This document shows positions 57,290-64,000 of a stretch of 64,000 nucleotides of DNA, piece after piece (position 1 is the first letter of the stretch; every line of letters begins with the position of its first letter). The position numbers and the translations under genes were made by a program. The stretch covers positions 4,464,001 through 4,528,000 of the forward strand of contig NZ_CP134145.1 in the NCBI RefSeq assembly GCF_031583595.1. The letters are read 5' to 3'. Under the pieces are notes generated by a model that was given only the letters and a program-made list of their open reading frames with translations, was not told the origin of the DNA and ran no database searches. Origin of the DNA: Thalassotalea psychrophila. GTDB taxonomy: Bacteria > Pseudomonadota > Gammaproteobacteria > Enterobacterales > Alteromonadaceae.

Positions 57290-57314
57290 TTATCCTGCAC
57301 TTGATGCAGGATAA
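57290..57314 (+). terminator. Hairpin after the GntR-family gene
   Basis: 10-bp perfect stem ttatcctgca / tgcaggataa with a 5-nt loop, 7 bp after the stop. Only a short following T content. Confidence 0.7.
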
Positions 57315-57343
57315 AATTCACCGCATAACTAGATTATAAACAA

Positions 57344-57375
57344 CGTCTTCCCACCGTGTTTTTGGGTGGGATCTC
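57344..57375 (-). repeat. REP-like palindrome, copy 4 (divergent)
   Basis: CGTC, then arms tcccacc (57349-57355) and ggtggga (57365-57371), then TCTC; this is the same CGTC...stem-loop...TCTCC layout as copies 1-3 read in reverse. Lies between two convergent genes and could double as a terminator. Confidence 0.45.
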
Positions 57376-57422
57376 ATTCCGCGTATTGTGCATCGTTGAA
57401 TAATGTTTTTGTAATTAAACTT

Positions 57423-58109
57423 CTATTTCACTAAATAAACTTGCCAATGCACATCAGGCTTTTGTTGCCAGCAATATTGGCTTAGCTGCCCTAATTTATT
57501 TAGATAAAACTCAGCCTGATCTTCTTGATAATGTTCACTGGTAAAACTAAGCTTTTTGCCCTTGCCGTTTGTCCCTAAAGATTTAGTTTTCCGTAAGTCA
57601 AAGCTAGGCTTGAGTTTATCGTTATAACGCGTTGCAAGTCGGATATCAGGTACTAATACTTGCTTTTGTTGACCATTATCAATTTTGCAATCTTGTAGCA
57701 TCGTACCGCTGAATATACGTAATAGAGGAAAAATGACTAACCCCTCTACACAGCCATGTTGTTGGAATATATCGCCGGGATGGCTTTGAGTAACCTTCCA
57801 ATTACCTTGTCCATCAATTCTATACTCAGCATTTATATCTGGGCTATCACCTTCACTGTAACTTATATCAACAACTTGATTACCATCAGAAATATGAGCA
57901 ACTACCGAAAGCTTAACTCGATACTTTTCGCTATATCGTACGCTGCGAACTATTTGCAAGTTGCCATTTTCTAAGATTTGCCAAGGCTCTTGTATGTCAG
58001 TGCTTTCACCATTTAAGTGATATTGATATTGTCCTTGGTCCATTATTTTAAAATGTTGTTTTTGGATCGCTGTTAATGGCACAATTTTATCAAGCAATGC
58101 TTTATCCAT
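57423..58109 (-). CDS. Unknown soluble protein, similar in style to 34250-34999
   Basis: A 228-residue soluble protein of alternating beta-like segments (GNLQIVRSVRYSEKYRVKLSV, NGQQKQVLVPDIRL) and no signal peptide. An IFQQHGCVEGLVIFPLLRIFSG segment in the middle resembles the HPTCGDAWFCQIF segment of the protein at 34250-34999, suggesting a shared DUF3108-like fold. No catalytic residues can be recognised. It is the last gene of the leftward run nitrilase-VOC-this gene, so a role on the same substrate is likely. Confidence 0.5.
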   Translation of the reverse strand: MDKALLDKIVPLTAIQKQHFKIMDQGQYQYHLNGESTDIQEPWQILENGNLQIVRSVRYSEKYRVKLSVVAHISDGNQVVDISYSEGDSPDINAEYRIDGQGNWKVTQSHPGDIFQQHGCVEGLVIFPLLRIFSGTMLQDCKIDNGQQKQVLVPDIRLATRYNDKLKPSFDLRKTKSLGTNGKGKKLSFTSEHYQEDQAEFYLNKLGQLSQYCWQQKPDVHWQVYLVK

Positions 58110-58150
58110 AGTTACTTCCTTGGAGATTTTTTATTATTATTTCGATTTGA

Positions 58151-58612
58151 TTATTTAATTTGAATGAGTTCAATATACAAATTGCCGGTTGTTTCTGGGT
58201 CTAAATAAACCATTTTTTTACTACCGGTATCCATGACTCCGTTCGGTGTTACATAACCGGGAATGATGCCCTGCTTCGCCAAAACATCCACGCTTTCTTC
58301 AATATCAGTTACCAACCAAGCTATATGATTTATGCCACCACCACCTGCAGGGGCGGAATGTAATAAGTGTTTAAAGTCAGTTGAAATTGGTTCGATTAAT
58401 TCGATTTCACTGTCATTTATTTTGATAAAAGCAAAACGCGTTAATACTTCATCACCGGTTTGTGAAAAGGGTGGAAACACTAAAATATCACTATCTTCAA
58501 CACCGTATACTTTCTTATAATCAGCAATAGATGCCGTTAAATCGGTAACGATAAAGCCAACATGAGCCAAACCGACAATTTGCTGCTTTAGGGTGTTTGC
58601 AATGTTAGTCAT
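58151..58612 (-). CDS. VOC-family protein, methylmalonyl-CoA epimerase-like
   Basis: A 153-residue VOC protein: VGLAHVGFIVTDLTASIADYKKVYG (about 13-37) with the first metal-binding His, a central SEIELIEPIS with the Glu, GGGINHIAWLVTDIEES (second His) and LYIELIQI (last Glu). The four-ligand HEHE pattern is complete. It resembles methylmalonyl-CoA epimerase but related lactoylglutathione-lyase-like proteins are equally possible. Its start lies one base after the stop of the nitrilase-like gene. Confidence 0.78.
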   Translation of the reverse strand: MTNIANTLKQQIVGLAHVGFIVTDLTASIADYKKVYGVEDSDILVFPPFSQTGDEVLTRFAFIKINDSEIELIEPISTDFKHLLHSAPAGGGGINHIAWLVTDIEESVDVLAKQGIIPGYVTPNGVMDTGSKKMVYLDPETTGNLYIELIQIK

Positions 58613-58613
58613 G

Positions 58614-60347
58614 TTATTTGTTTTCCATTGTGTTGCTATTATTAGTTGTAAGTTGGGTGCTTGTTTTCGTGGTTAGTACATCACTTAATTGCCACGGCCT
58701 GTCGCTGAGCAAATCAGTATTTGCCGACATTAATTTATTGCTAGCAGCAATAGGCGAAATACTCGTTTGAGTAAATCCAGACTGTTGCCTAGTGAGTAAA
58801 GGATGATTGATATAGCCATCAAATTTACGGTGCTGCCATGGCGTCATTATGGTGAAATCTGTTTCTAAATTGGCCACTAAACCCGAAAGCTGTTTATGCT
58901 CTAACAATTTGTTTCTACTGCTGGCAATCACACAAATACGATTTTCTGCAGCTCGAGAAAGTAAACCAAAATCGACTTCCCACGGCTCTTGAATATCAAC
59001 AGGACAAATTAGCGCATGGACACCTTGCAACGCAGCAACTTTTGCAAGTTCTGGATAACAGGCATCATCACCAGTAAGCAGCGCAACTTTGCCCCATGGC
59101 AGTGAATACACTTTTAGTTTATCGGCCAAATCAGACCACTGATGCCGTTTACACTGGTGTAATTGGCCTTGAGAAAATTCTAGCCCGTGCTCATTAATCA
59201 ACACGGCTTTATGGCTATCCCCAATAACTAATGAAGTAGCCACAAATTGGTTCGGTGCTAATATTGAGGCAATATCCCTTATCGCCATTTCGCTGTATTG
59301 ACGGGCCAGTTCAATATCATTCACAACAGAGTCGGCTAGAAAAAATAACTCTGGCAAAACAATCAACGCTTCGCTGCGCGCTGCCAGCTGTTGCTTTACA
59401 TTTATCAATCGTTGCAAAGGTTCTGATAAGTTAATTGGCAATTGATACAAAGCAATATCGACTTGTTCGGCACCACCTCGGCAATACTGCTGCTTTGCCG
59501 GTTTTACAATAGTTTGATAAAGCTCGGGGCGACGGTTATTAAATAAATCACTGCCATCTGGTCGGCACTTATTATTGCTGTCGGCTAAGTTGATGTCGGC
59601 ATATATAAAACCTTCTTGGTTATATGCTGCTTTTGCCAATATTTCACCATTTGGAGCAACAATTTGGCTCTCGCCCGCTCCCATTAAAAACTGCTCAGGA
59701 ATACTAGTGGCTTTAGCGACATCACTTAATACTTCAATTGGAATTAACGGCCCGACTTTATTTGCCGAAGCTAAGAACACTTTATTTTCTGGTGCGCGTG
59801 CAGGCACATGCAAACTGGCTTCATCTAGGGCGAATGAATTAAGAGAATCGCAAAATAATTGTGCGCCGCGTAATGCTAAAGAGCGAGGTGTTTCACACGT
59901 TACGCCATCTCTACATGGAAAAATACCTAATTGACCAAACTCGGTCTCGATCACATCAGAATGCTTATTTGCACGAACAAAAAAATCATTTTCGTGGCCC
60001 ATTAAAGTCTGTTTATCTGCTTCTAAAATTAAACTACCTTGCGGTGAAAACAACAGTGAAGTCACCGTTATATCAGGAAATTTTCGGCGCAAACTAACAT
60101 TTATGACAATGTAACAATGGTGTTTTTTTGCCTGCTGAGAAATTTTTTGTAAGAACTCACCATCAATATCTAGGGCTAATTGCCAAGCATGATCTTGGTC
60201 TTCATACCAAGATAAAGCATTACAGAACTCGGGCAACACCATAAGTTCAGGCGCACAGCTCGATGCTTCCTCAATCATTCTTAAACAAGTATTTAGGTTA
60301 TCACTTACGCTTAACGTAGTTGCAAATTGTAAAACCGAGACCCGCAT
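58614..60347 (-). CDS. Tandem two-domain carbon-nitrogen hydrolase (nitrilase superfamily), second domain degenerate
   Basis: A 577-residue fusion of two nitrilase-superfamily domains (about 1-280 and 290-555); ordinary members have one. Domain 1 keeps the triad: Glu in LPEF, Lys in ADKQTLMGHEND and Cys in GIFPCRDGV. Domain 2 keeps Glu in LPELF and a possible Lys in HQCKRHQW, but where the catalytic Cys belongs it reads LLTGDDACYPEL, aligning a Gly. Domain 2 is likely inactive and structural or regulatory. It would hydrolyse an amide or nitrile. First gene of a three-gene leftward unit, divergent from the RCCR operon. Ribosome site AGGATAA. Confidence 0.78.
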   Translation of the reverse strand: MRVSVLQFATTLSVSDNLNTCLRMIEEASSCAPELMVLPEFCNALSWYEDQDHAWQLALDIDGEFLQKISQQAKKHHCYIVINVSLRRKFPDITVTSLLFSPQGSLILEADKQTLMGHENDFFVRANKHSDVIETEFGQLGIFPCRDGVTCETPRSLALRGAQLFCDSLNSFALDEASLHVPARAPENKVFLASANKVGPLIPIEVLSDVAKATSIPEQFLMGAGESQIVAPNGEILAKAAYNQEGFIYADINLADSNNKCRPDGSDLFNNRRPELYQTIVKPAKQQYCRGGAEQVDIALYQLPINLSEPLQRLINVKQQLAARSEALIVLPELFFLADSVVNDIELARQYSEMAIRDIASILAPNQFVATSLVIGDSHKAVLINEHGLEFSQGQLHQCKRHQWSDLADKLKVYSLPWGKVALLTGDDACYPELAKVAALQGVHALICPVDIQEPWEVDFGLLSRAAENRICVIASSRNKLLEHKQLSGLVANLETDFTIMTPWQHRKFDGYINHPLLTRQQSGFTQTSISPIAASNKLMSANTDLLSDRPWQLSDVLTTKTSTQLTTNNSNTMENK

Positions 60348-60403
60348 TATTTATCCTGAATTTTTCTAAAACTGCGTTAAAGCAATTCAAAGTTTGACAC
60401 ATT

Positions 60404-60427
60404 GTTATAATGTTAATACATTATAAC
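60404..60427. promoter_or_regulatory. 24-bp palindrome in the nitrilase/epimerase divergent promoter
   Basis: Perfect 10-bp arms gttataatgt (60404-60413) and acattataac (60418-60427), spacer taat. It overlaps a possible promoter (TTGACA at 60394). It shares the TTATA/TATAA half-sites with the 27.1, 27.3 and 53.6 kb palindromes, although the internal spacing is longer. Confidence 0.55.
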
Positions 60428-60461
60428 TTATTGACTCACTATAAAACACTTTAGGTAAAAA

Positions 60462-61340
60462 ATGAAAGTACTTATTTTAGGACTCGGACATGTAGGCAAA
60501 GCAGTCGCTACAAAATTAAAAGCAGACGGCCATAGTGTTGTTGGTACAACGACAACCGAAGCAAAAGTTGCAGAGCTATCAACTTTAGTTGAGCAAGTAT
60601 TTGTGCTTAAAGGCGAAGAAACTGACAAAGTTATTGCCGCCGCAGAAGGTTGTGACGCAATTATTGCCACGGTTGCGCCAAACGTTAGAAATACTCGTAC
60701 CAAAGAAGAGCGTGAAACTCATTACCATCAAGCTCTAGAACTTAGCTGTCAAAGCGCTGCTAAAGCTTGTCCGCGAGTAATCTTCTTATCGTCGTTTTCA
60801 GTATATGGCGATGGCGGCGTTGATAGCGCACCAATTAGTGAACTAACACCAACGTCTAATCATGAAGAGCCATCTTCAAAATATTACCAAAAAGCTGAGC
60901 AAGAAGTTTTAAGTAATGCACAAGGTTGCGTACTTCGTTTTCCTGATATGTACGGTGCTCCTGGCGATATTGATTTTCCACAACGAGTAAAAATGGCCAT
61001 TGAATATTTTGGTGGCAAAGCAATTTTTGGTGCTGATGCGCCACTTTATGCCATTCACTTCAATGACGTTGTCAGCTCGGTATACCACGCCTTAAATAAT
61101 GAATTAACCGGCATTTATAATGTTTGTGATAACGAAAATATTCCATCAACTAACAAAGTTGTATTTGATGCTATTTGCGATGATAACGATTGGTTGCGCC
61201 TTGAATTTTTAAACCAAATTAAAGCGCCTAACCGCAAAATTTCAGCCGATAAAATTTATGCGACTGGATACGCCGTAGAACATGGCGATCCAAATGCAGA
61301 CGTAGTTGCTAGAGCACAATCAACAGGACAAGGCGCTTAA
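60462..61340 (+). CDS. NAD(P)-binding epimerase/dehydratase-like protein (atypical extended SDR)
   Basis: A 292-residue Rossmann-fold protein. It starts MKVLILGLGHVGKAVA, a GxGxxG motif. FLSSFSVYGDGG carries the extended-SDR Ser/Tyr region, and the Lys would be in KYYQKAEQE. LRFPDMYGAPG and YAIHFNDVVSS are typical of YeeZ/UDP-sugar-epimerase-like proteins. In this operon a redox step on the pigment-derived substrate is likely; sugar substrates are less so. It is the first gene, with a 2-bp gap to the SDR. Confidence 0.72.
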   Translation: MKVLILGLGHVGKAVATKLKADGHSVVGTTTTEAKVAELSTLVEQVFVLKGEETDKVIAAAEGCDAIIATVAPNVRNTRTKEERETHYHQALELSCQSAAKACPRVIFLSSFSVYGDGGVDSAPISELTPTSNHEEPSSKYYQKAEQEVLSNAQGCVLRFPDMYGAPGDIDFPQRVKMAIEYFGGKAIFGADAPLYAIHFNDVVSSVYHALNNELTGIYNVCDNENIPSTNKVVFDAICDDNDWLRLEFLNQIKAPNRKISADKIYATGYAVEHGDPNADVVARAQSTGQGA

Positions 61341-61342
61341 TC

Positions 61343-62140
61343 ATGGCAAATGTAGTTATCACCGGTAGCACCAAAGGCATTGGTCGCGGCTTAGCCGCAG
61401 AGTTTGCTAAGCAAGGCCATAAAGTAATGATATCCGGCCGTAAACAAAACGACATTGATAGCACCATTGCTGAACTTGGTTTTGAATCAGGGCAAGTTGT
61501 CGGTTTAGCCTGTGACACTACTGATAAAGCACAAGTTCAAGCACTTTGGGATGAAGCTAAAAGCACATTTTCAACGGTTGATATCTGGGTTAATAACGCC
61601 GGCCTTGCACGTACTGTTTGGTCAATTTTAGATACGCCAGACAGTGAAATTAGCACCATGGTTAATACTAACCTGCTCGGTAATATTAACTGCTGCAAAG
61701 TGGTAGCAAACGGCATGAAGCAACAAGGTGGAGGTAAAATCTTTAACATGCTTGGCGGTGGCAGTGACGGTGAATACTTTAAGGGTATGGGCGTTTATGG
61801 CACCACCAAACGTGGCTTAGATTACTTTACTAATGCGCTGAGCAAAGAGCTTAAAGATGACAATATCATCGTCGGTAAAATACGCCCAGGGATGATCATA
61901 ACCGAAGGCGTTATTCGTGAAGCTAAAGAAGATTTAGATAATTTTCAAAAACGCCGAAAATTTGCCAATGCCTTATGCGATACCGTAGAAACAGTTGCGC
62001 CATTTTTAGTCGAGAACATTCTTAAATTTAATAAAACTGGTAAAAAAATCGCCTGGCTAAACACCACAAAAATTACATTGCGCATGCTAGCGACATTTAT
62101 CAGCAAGCCAAAAGACAAATTTGAAGACTTCGGTTTATAG
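61343..62140 (+). CDS. SDR resembling chlorophyll b reductase (NYC1/NOL)
   Basis: A 265-residue classical SDR with TGSTKGIGR (7-15), NNAG (84-87), Ser141 in GGGSDG, Tyr152 and Lys156 in YGTTK. Beyond the SDR core, several stretches match plant NOL/NYC1 as I remember it: VDIWVNNAG, a GxIFN-x-x-GxGSDG catalytic region, YGxTKR, and RPGM-x-x-T followed by a VAPFLVENI-like segment. Plant enzymes reduce the 7-formyl of chlorophyll b to hydroxymethyl. Direct adjacency to the RCCR-like gene supports a tetrapyrrole substrate. Alternative: a general SDR with convergent resemblance. Confidence 0.65.
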   Translation: MANVVITGSTKGIGRGLAAEFAKQGHKVMISGRKQNDIDSTIAELGFESGQVVGLACDTTDKAQVQALWDEAKSTFSTVDIWVNNAGLARTVWSILDTPDSEISTMVNTNLLGNINCCKVVANGMKQQGGGKIFNMLGGGSDGEYFKGMGVYGTTKRGLDYFTNALSKELKDDNIIVGKIRPGMIITEGVIREAKEDLDNFQKRRKFANALCDTVETVAPFLVENILKFNKTGKKIAWLNTTKITLRMLATFISKPKDKFEDFGL

Positions 62141-62151
62141 GAATAGAAACA

Positions 62152-62976
62152 ATGACAACCGCAAATAAAGAAACAAAAACACTTGATGAATTTTTAGCAG
62201 AAAACCCAAACGTTGACGTTACTCAATATTGGGAACGCTGTTGGGGAATTTTAAGTGAATTAAAAGAAAAAATTAGTAAGCGTTTTCCTAACCTTGAACA
62301 ACACCCATCAACATTTGATCGTGAATATTACACCTCACCAAATGGCGAGTTTGAAGGCTCTTACAAAGCGTGGACTGGCGAAGGTGCAGAATGGGTAGTT
62401 AACTCTTGGATTGGTAACCGTAAAGCTAGCATCCTAGATATGAATACTACAGCATTCTTAGGCCAAGAAACTGATGTTCCGCATTTAGTTATCGTATTTG
62501 GCACTGTGCCACATTTGTTTTGTTATGCCGATTACACTCCGCGTAAAAACCTTCTTACTAACGTTGACTATCTAGACAAATACTACGGCGACGAGGTGAA
62601 TGACTGGTACATGAAATTACGCAGTGACGAAAATTTTCATTGGTCAGTAAGCCACGGTAATTACATGCGTGCGTTAATTAACCCTGCAACTCAAAGCTTA
62701 ATGGGTGAATTAAACCACGACAATATCGACATCCTAGAAAAGTACTTACATGAAATGGTTGATCGTTGGTTAGGTTGGTTAGAAAACGCTGAAGCTGTAC
62801 CCATGGAAGATCGCGCTGAACTACAACGTAACGACCATATTATTCGTGAAATGGGCTATGCCCGTGACCCAATGAATAAATTAGCGGCTAATGTTTTCGG
62901 TGCAGATGAAGTCGAAAATATGATCAAGCTACGAATGGGTAGCGAGCAAATGCAAGCCAACAAAACGTATAAATAG
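62152..62976 (+). CDS. Red chlorophyll catabolite reductase-like (RCCR) protein
   Basis: A 274-residue soluble protein whose features match plant RCCR by eye: SPNGEFEGS (62-70) followed by VNSWIG (83-88); FLGQETDVPHLVIVF (102-116); YADYTPRKNLL-x-NVDYLDKYY (125-145); RAELQRND (221-228); and a C-terminal VFGADEVENMIKLRMG (248-263). RCCR is related to ferredoxin-dependent bilin reductases and reduces the C15/C1 region of red chlorophyll catabolite. One acidic residue I recall as substrate-contacting in Arabidopsis appears as Val here (VIVF), which would imply a changed substrate, but this needs an alignment. No ferredoxin gene is nearby. 11 bp follow the SDR stop. Confidence 0.7.
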   Translation: MTTANKETKTLDEFLAENPNVDVTQYWERCWGILSELKEKISKRFPNLEQHPSTFDREYYTSPNGEFEGSYKAWTGEGAEWVVNSWIGNRKASILDMNTTAFLGQETDVPHLVIVFGTVPHLFCYADYTPRKNLLTNVDYLDKYYGDEVNDWYMKLRSDENFHWSVSHGNYMRALINPATQSLMGELNHDNIDILEKYLHEMVDRWLGWLENAEAVPMEDRAELQRNDHIIREMGYARDPMNKLAANVFGADEVENMIKLRMGSEQMQANKTYK

Positions 62977-63000
62977 CTGGTTATAGTAGGAGCAGGATAA

Positions 63001-64000
63001 TGAGTTCAGTTCGATTTTTAGGTATCGACTTAGTCAACGGCGTAAAGCGCCGTCACTTGCTTGCCTACTTTTTCGCGGTATTAATTTCGTCGGGCTATGC
63101 CGGGGCGATGTCGATACTGCAACCAGGCCTGTTACACGTTATTGGTATTGATTATAAATCCCAAGCACAAATCACCGGTATGTTAGGTGCTTTGCAAGAA
63201 GTTATTTTCATTATCATGCTTGGTATATATGGCGTGTTCGCTGATCGAATTGGCCGCCGCTATATTTATACATTTGGGTTGCTTACTACAGCTATTGGTT
63301 TTGCTCTTTATGGCACCTCAACCTCGGTTAATGAATTAATACTATATCGCGTTATCGTTGCATTAGGCTCTGGCGCTATGGTTGGCATGATGGTTACCGT
63401 AATTGCTGATTATGCCGAAAATAAAAGTCGCGGCAAAGCAAACGGCTTGCAAGGATTGATAGCTACATTTGGTGCTTTTATACCACCAATTTTAGCCACC
63501 CTGCCGAATACTTTTGTGCAATCGGGTATGACCGAAGTTGATGCCCAACAAGTCACCTTTGCCATTGCTGGCTCTATGGGTGTTGTTGGTGCCATTGTTG
63601 CCTACTTAGGTTTGTCAAAAGTCGCCGGCACCATTGTTAACGCTCACAATGAATCCATTTTGCAGCAACTACGGCTCGGTTTCAAAGAAGCAAAAGCACC
63701 TAAAATTGCACTAAGTTATGGCGCAGCGTTTATTTCTCGTGGCGATTTAGCCGTGACAGGGGCATTTATGGGTCTCTGGCTAGTGCAATTTGGCACTAAA
63801 AACATGTCGCTTTCTGTAAGTGAAGCAATGAATCAGCTCGCAGTTCCTGCCATTTTGATGGTTGTAGTTGGTGCATTTATTGGCTCATTACTGATGGGTT
63901 ATGTCAGCGACAAAATTTCTAGAGTGCGAGCGGTAACTATAGCTTCTGGACTTGCTGCTTTAATTTATACCGCAATGTTGTTCGTTGAAGACCCCACCCA
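63001..64000 (+). CDS. MFS transporter, 3' end beyond the window
   Basis: An open frame of 333 codons that runs off the right edge, so the product is partial. It starts MSSVRFLGIDLVNGVKRRHL at 63001, with AGGAG 7 nt upstream. Transmembrane helices are evident (about 22-44, 65-85, 95-115, 120-140 onward), with a motif-A-type GVFADRIGRR (about 80-89) after helix 2, and a second such loop near residue 300 (YVSDKISRVR). It is coupled to the RCCR-like gene by 24 bp and probably imports the substrate or exports a product. Confidence 0.85.

Overview
This window comes from an AT-rich gammaproteobacterium, most likely a marine member of the Alteromonadales such as the Colwellia/Thalassotalea group. 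I infer this from the metJ / metB-metL-metF arrangement with met boxes, the DUF3718-type and SEC-C small proteins, codon use and the type of chromosomal housekeeping genes. No rRNA, tRNA, prophage, insertion sequence or CRISPR array is visible.

Layout. 1-11.4 kb is ordinary chromosome: an RNA methyltransferase, a SEC-C protein, a DEAD-box helicase, a repeat lipoprotein, the methionine genes and an MDR-family dehydrogenase. From 11.6 kb to the right edge the window is dominated by catabolic genes. 11.6-17.8 kb holds three CitE-type lyases, an acyl-CoA ligase and a convincing mesaconyl-CoA hydratase. 17.9-20.0 kb holds a DUF3718-type protein, a Crp/Fnr-type regulator and a GIY-YIG gene framed by REP-like inverted repeats. 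20.0-27.1 kb is an eight-gene leftward operon: HapK/REDY-like protein, SDR, PuuE/cyclic-imidase-like hydrolase, CitE, MaoC, acyl-CoA dehydrogenase and two CaiB-type CoA-transferases. 27.4-39.5 kb is the divergent rightward operon: two MmgE/PrpD proteins, PaaK-like ligase, amidase, CaiB, an unknown protein, a methyltransferase, a small protein, two alpha/beta hydrolases (one a chlorophyllase-like lipoprotein) and a DUF1838 protein. A two-component system and a cold-shock gene follow. 42.3-49.4 kb is a five-gene operon resembling hmuSTUV: a CobN/ChlH-type chelatase anchored in the membrane, an ExbB/MotA-type channel, a DUF2149 protein and two membrane proteins. 49.5-53.5 kb runs leftward with a LeuCD/dimethylmaleate-hydratase-like pair, an isocitrate-lyase/PEP-mutase-family lyase, a VOC protein and a DUF420-like protein. 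53.7-64.0 kb has an enoyl-CoA-hydratase-like protein, a thioesterase, a GST, a membrane protein, a GntR regulator, a two-domain nitrilase-like protein and finally a rightward operon: NAD-binding epimerase-like protein, NYC1/NOL-like SDR, red-chlorophyll-catabolite-reductase (RCCR)-like protein, and an MFS transporter cut by the window edge.

How the genes may work together. The RCCR-like protein and the NYC1/NOL-like SDR sit side by side, and both resemble enzymes known to me from plant chlorophyll breakdown. Together with a tetrapyrrole (de)chelatase system and chlorophyllase-like hydrolases they suggest an undescribed bacterial pathway for chlorophyll or a related tetrapyrrole. The remaining genes fit disposal of the dialkylmaleimide or succinimide fragments that tetrapyrroles yield: imide opening (PuuE-like), amide hydrolysis (amidase, nitrilase-like), then either hydration and aldol cleavage of the free dialkylmaleate (LeuCD-like + PEPM-family lyase) or CoA activation, dehydrogenation, hydration and cleavage (CaiB, acyl-CoA dehydrogenase, MaoC/Mch, CitE). 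Palindromes of the form TGWTATA-N4-TATAWCA at two of the divergent promoters, and a related palindrome at a third, hint at common control. The pathway assignment is inference; the ring-opening oxygenase and an outer-membrane receptor are not in this window.
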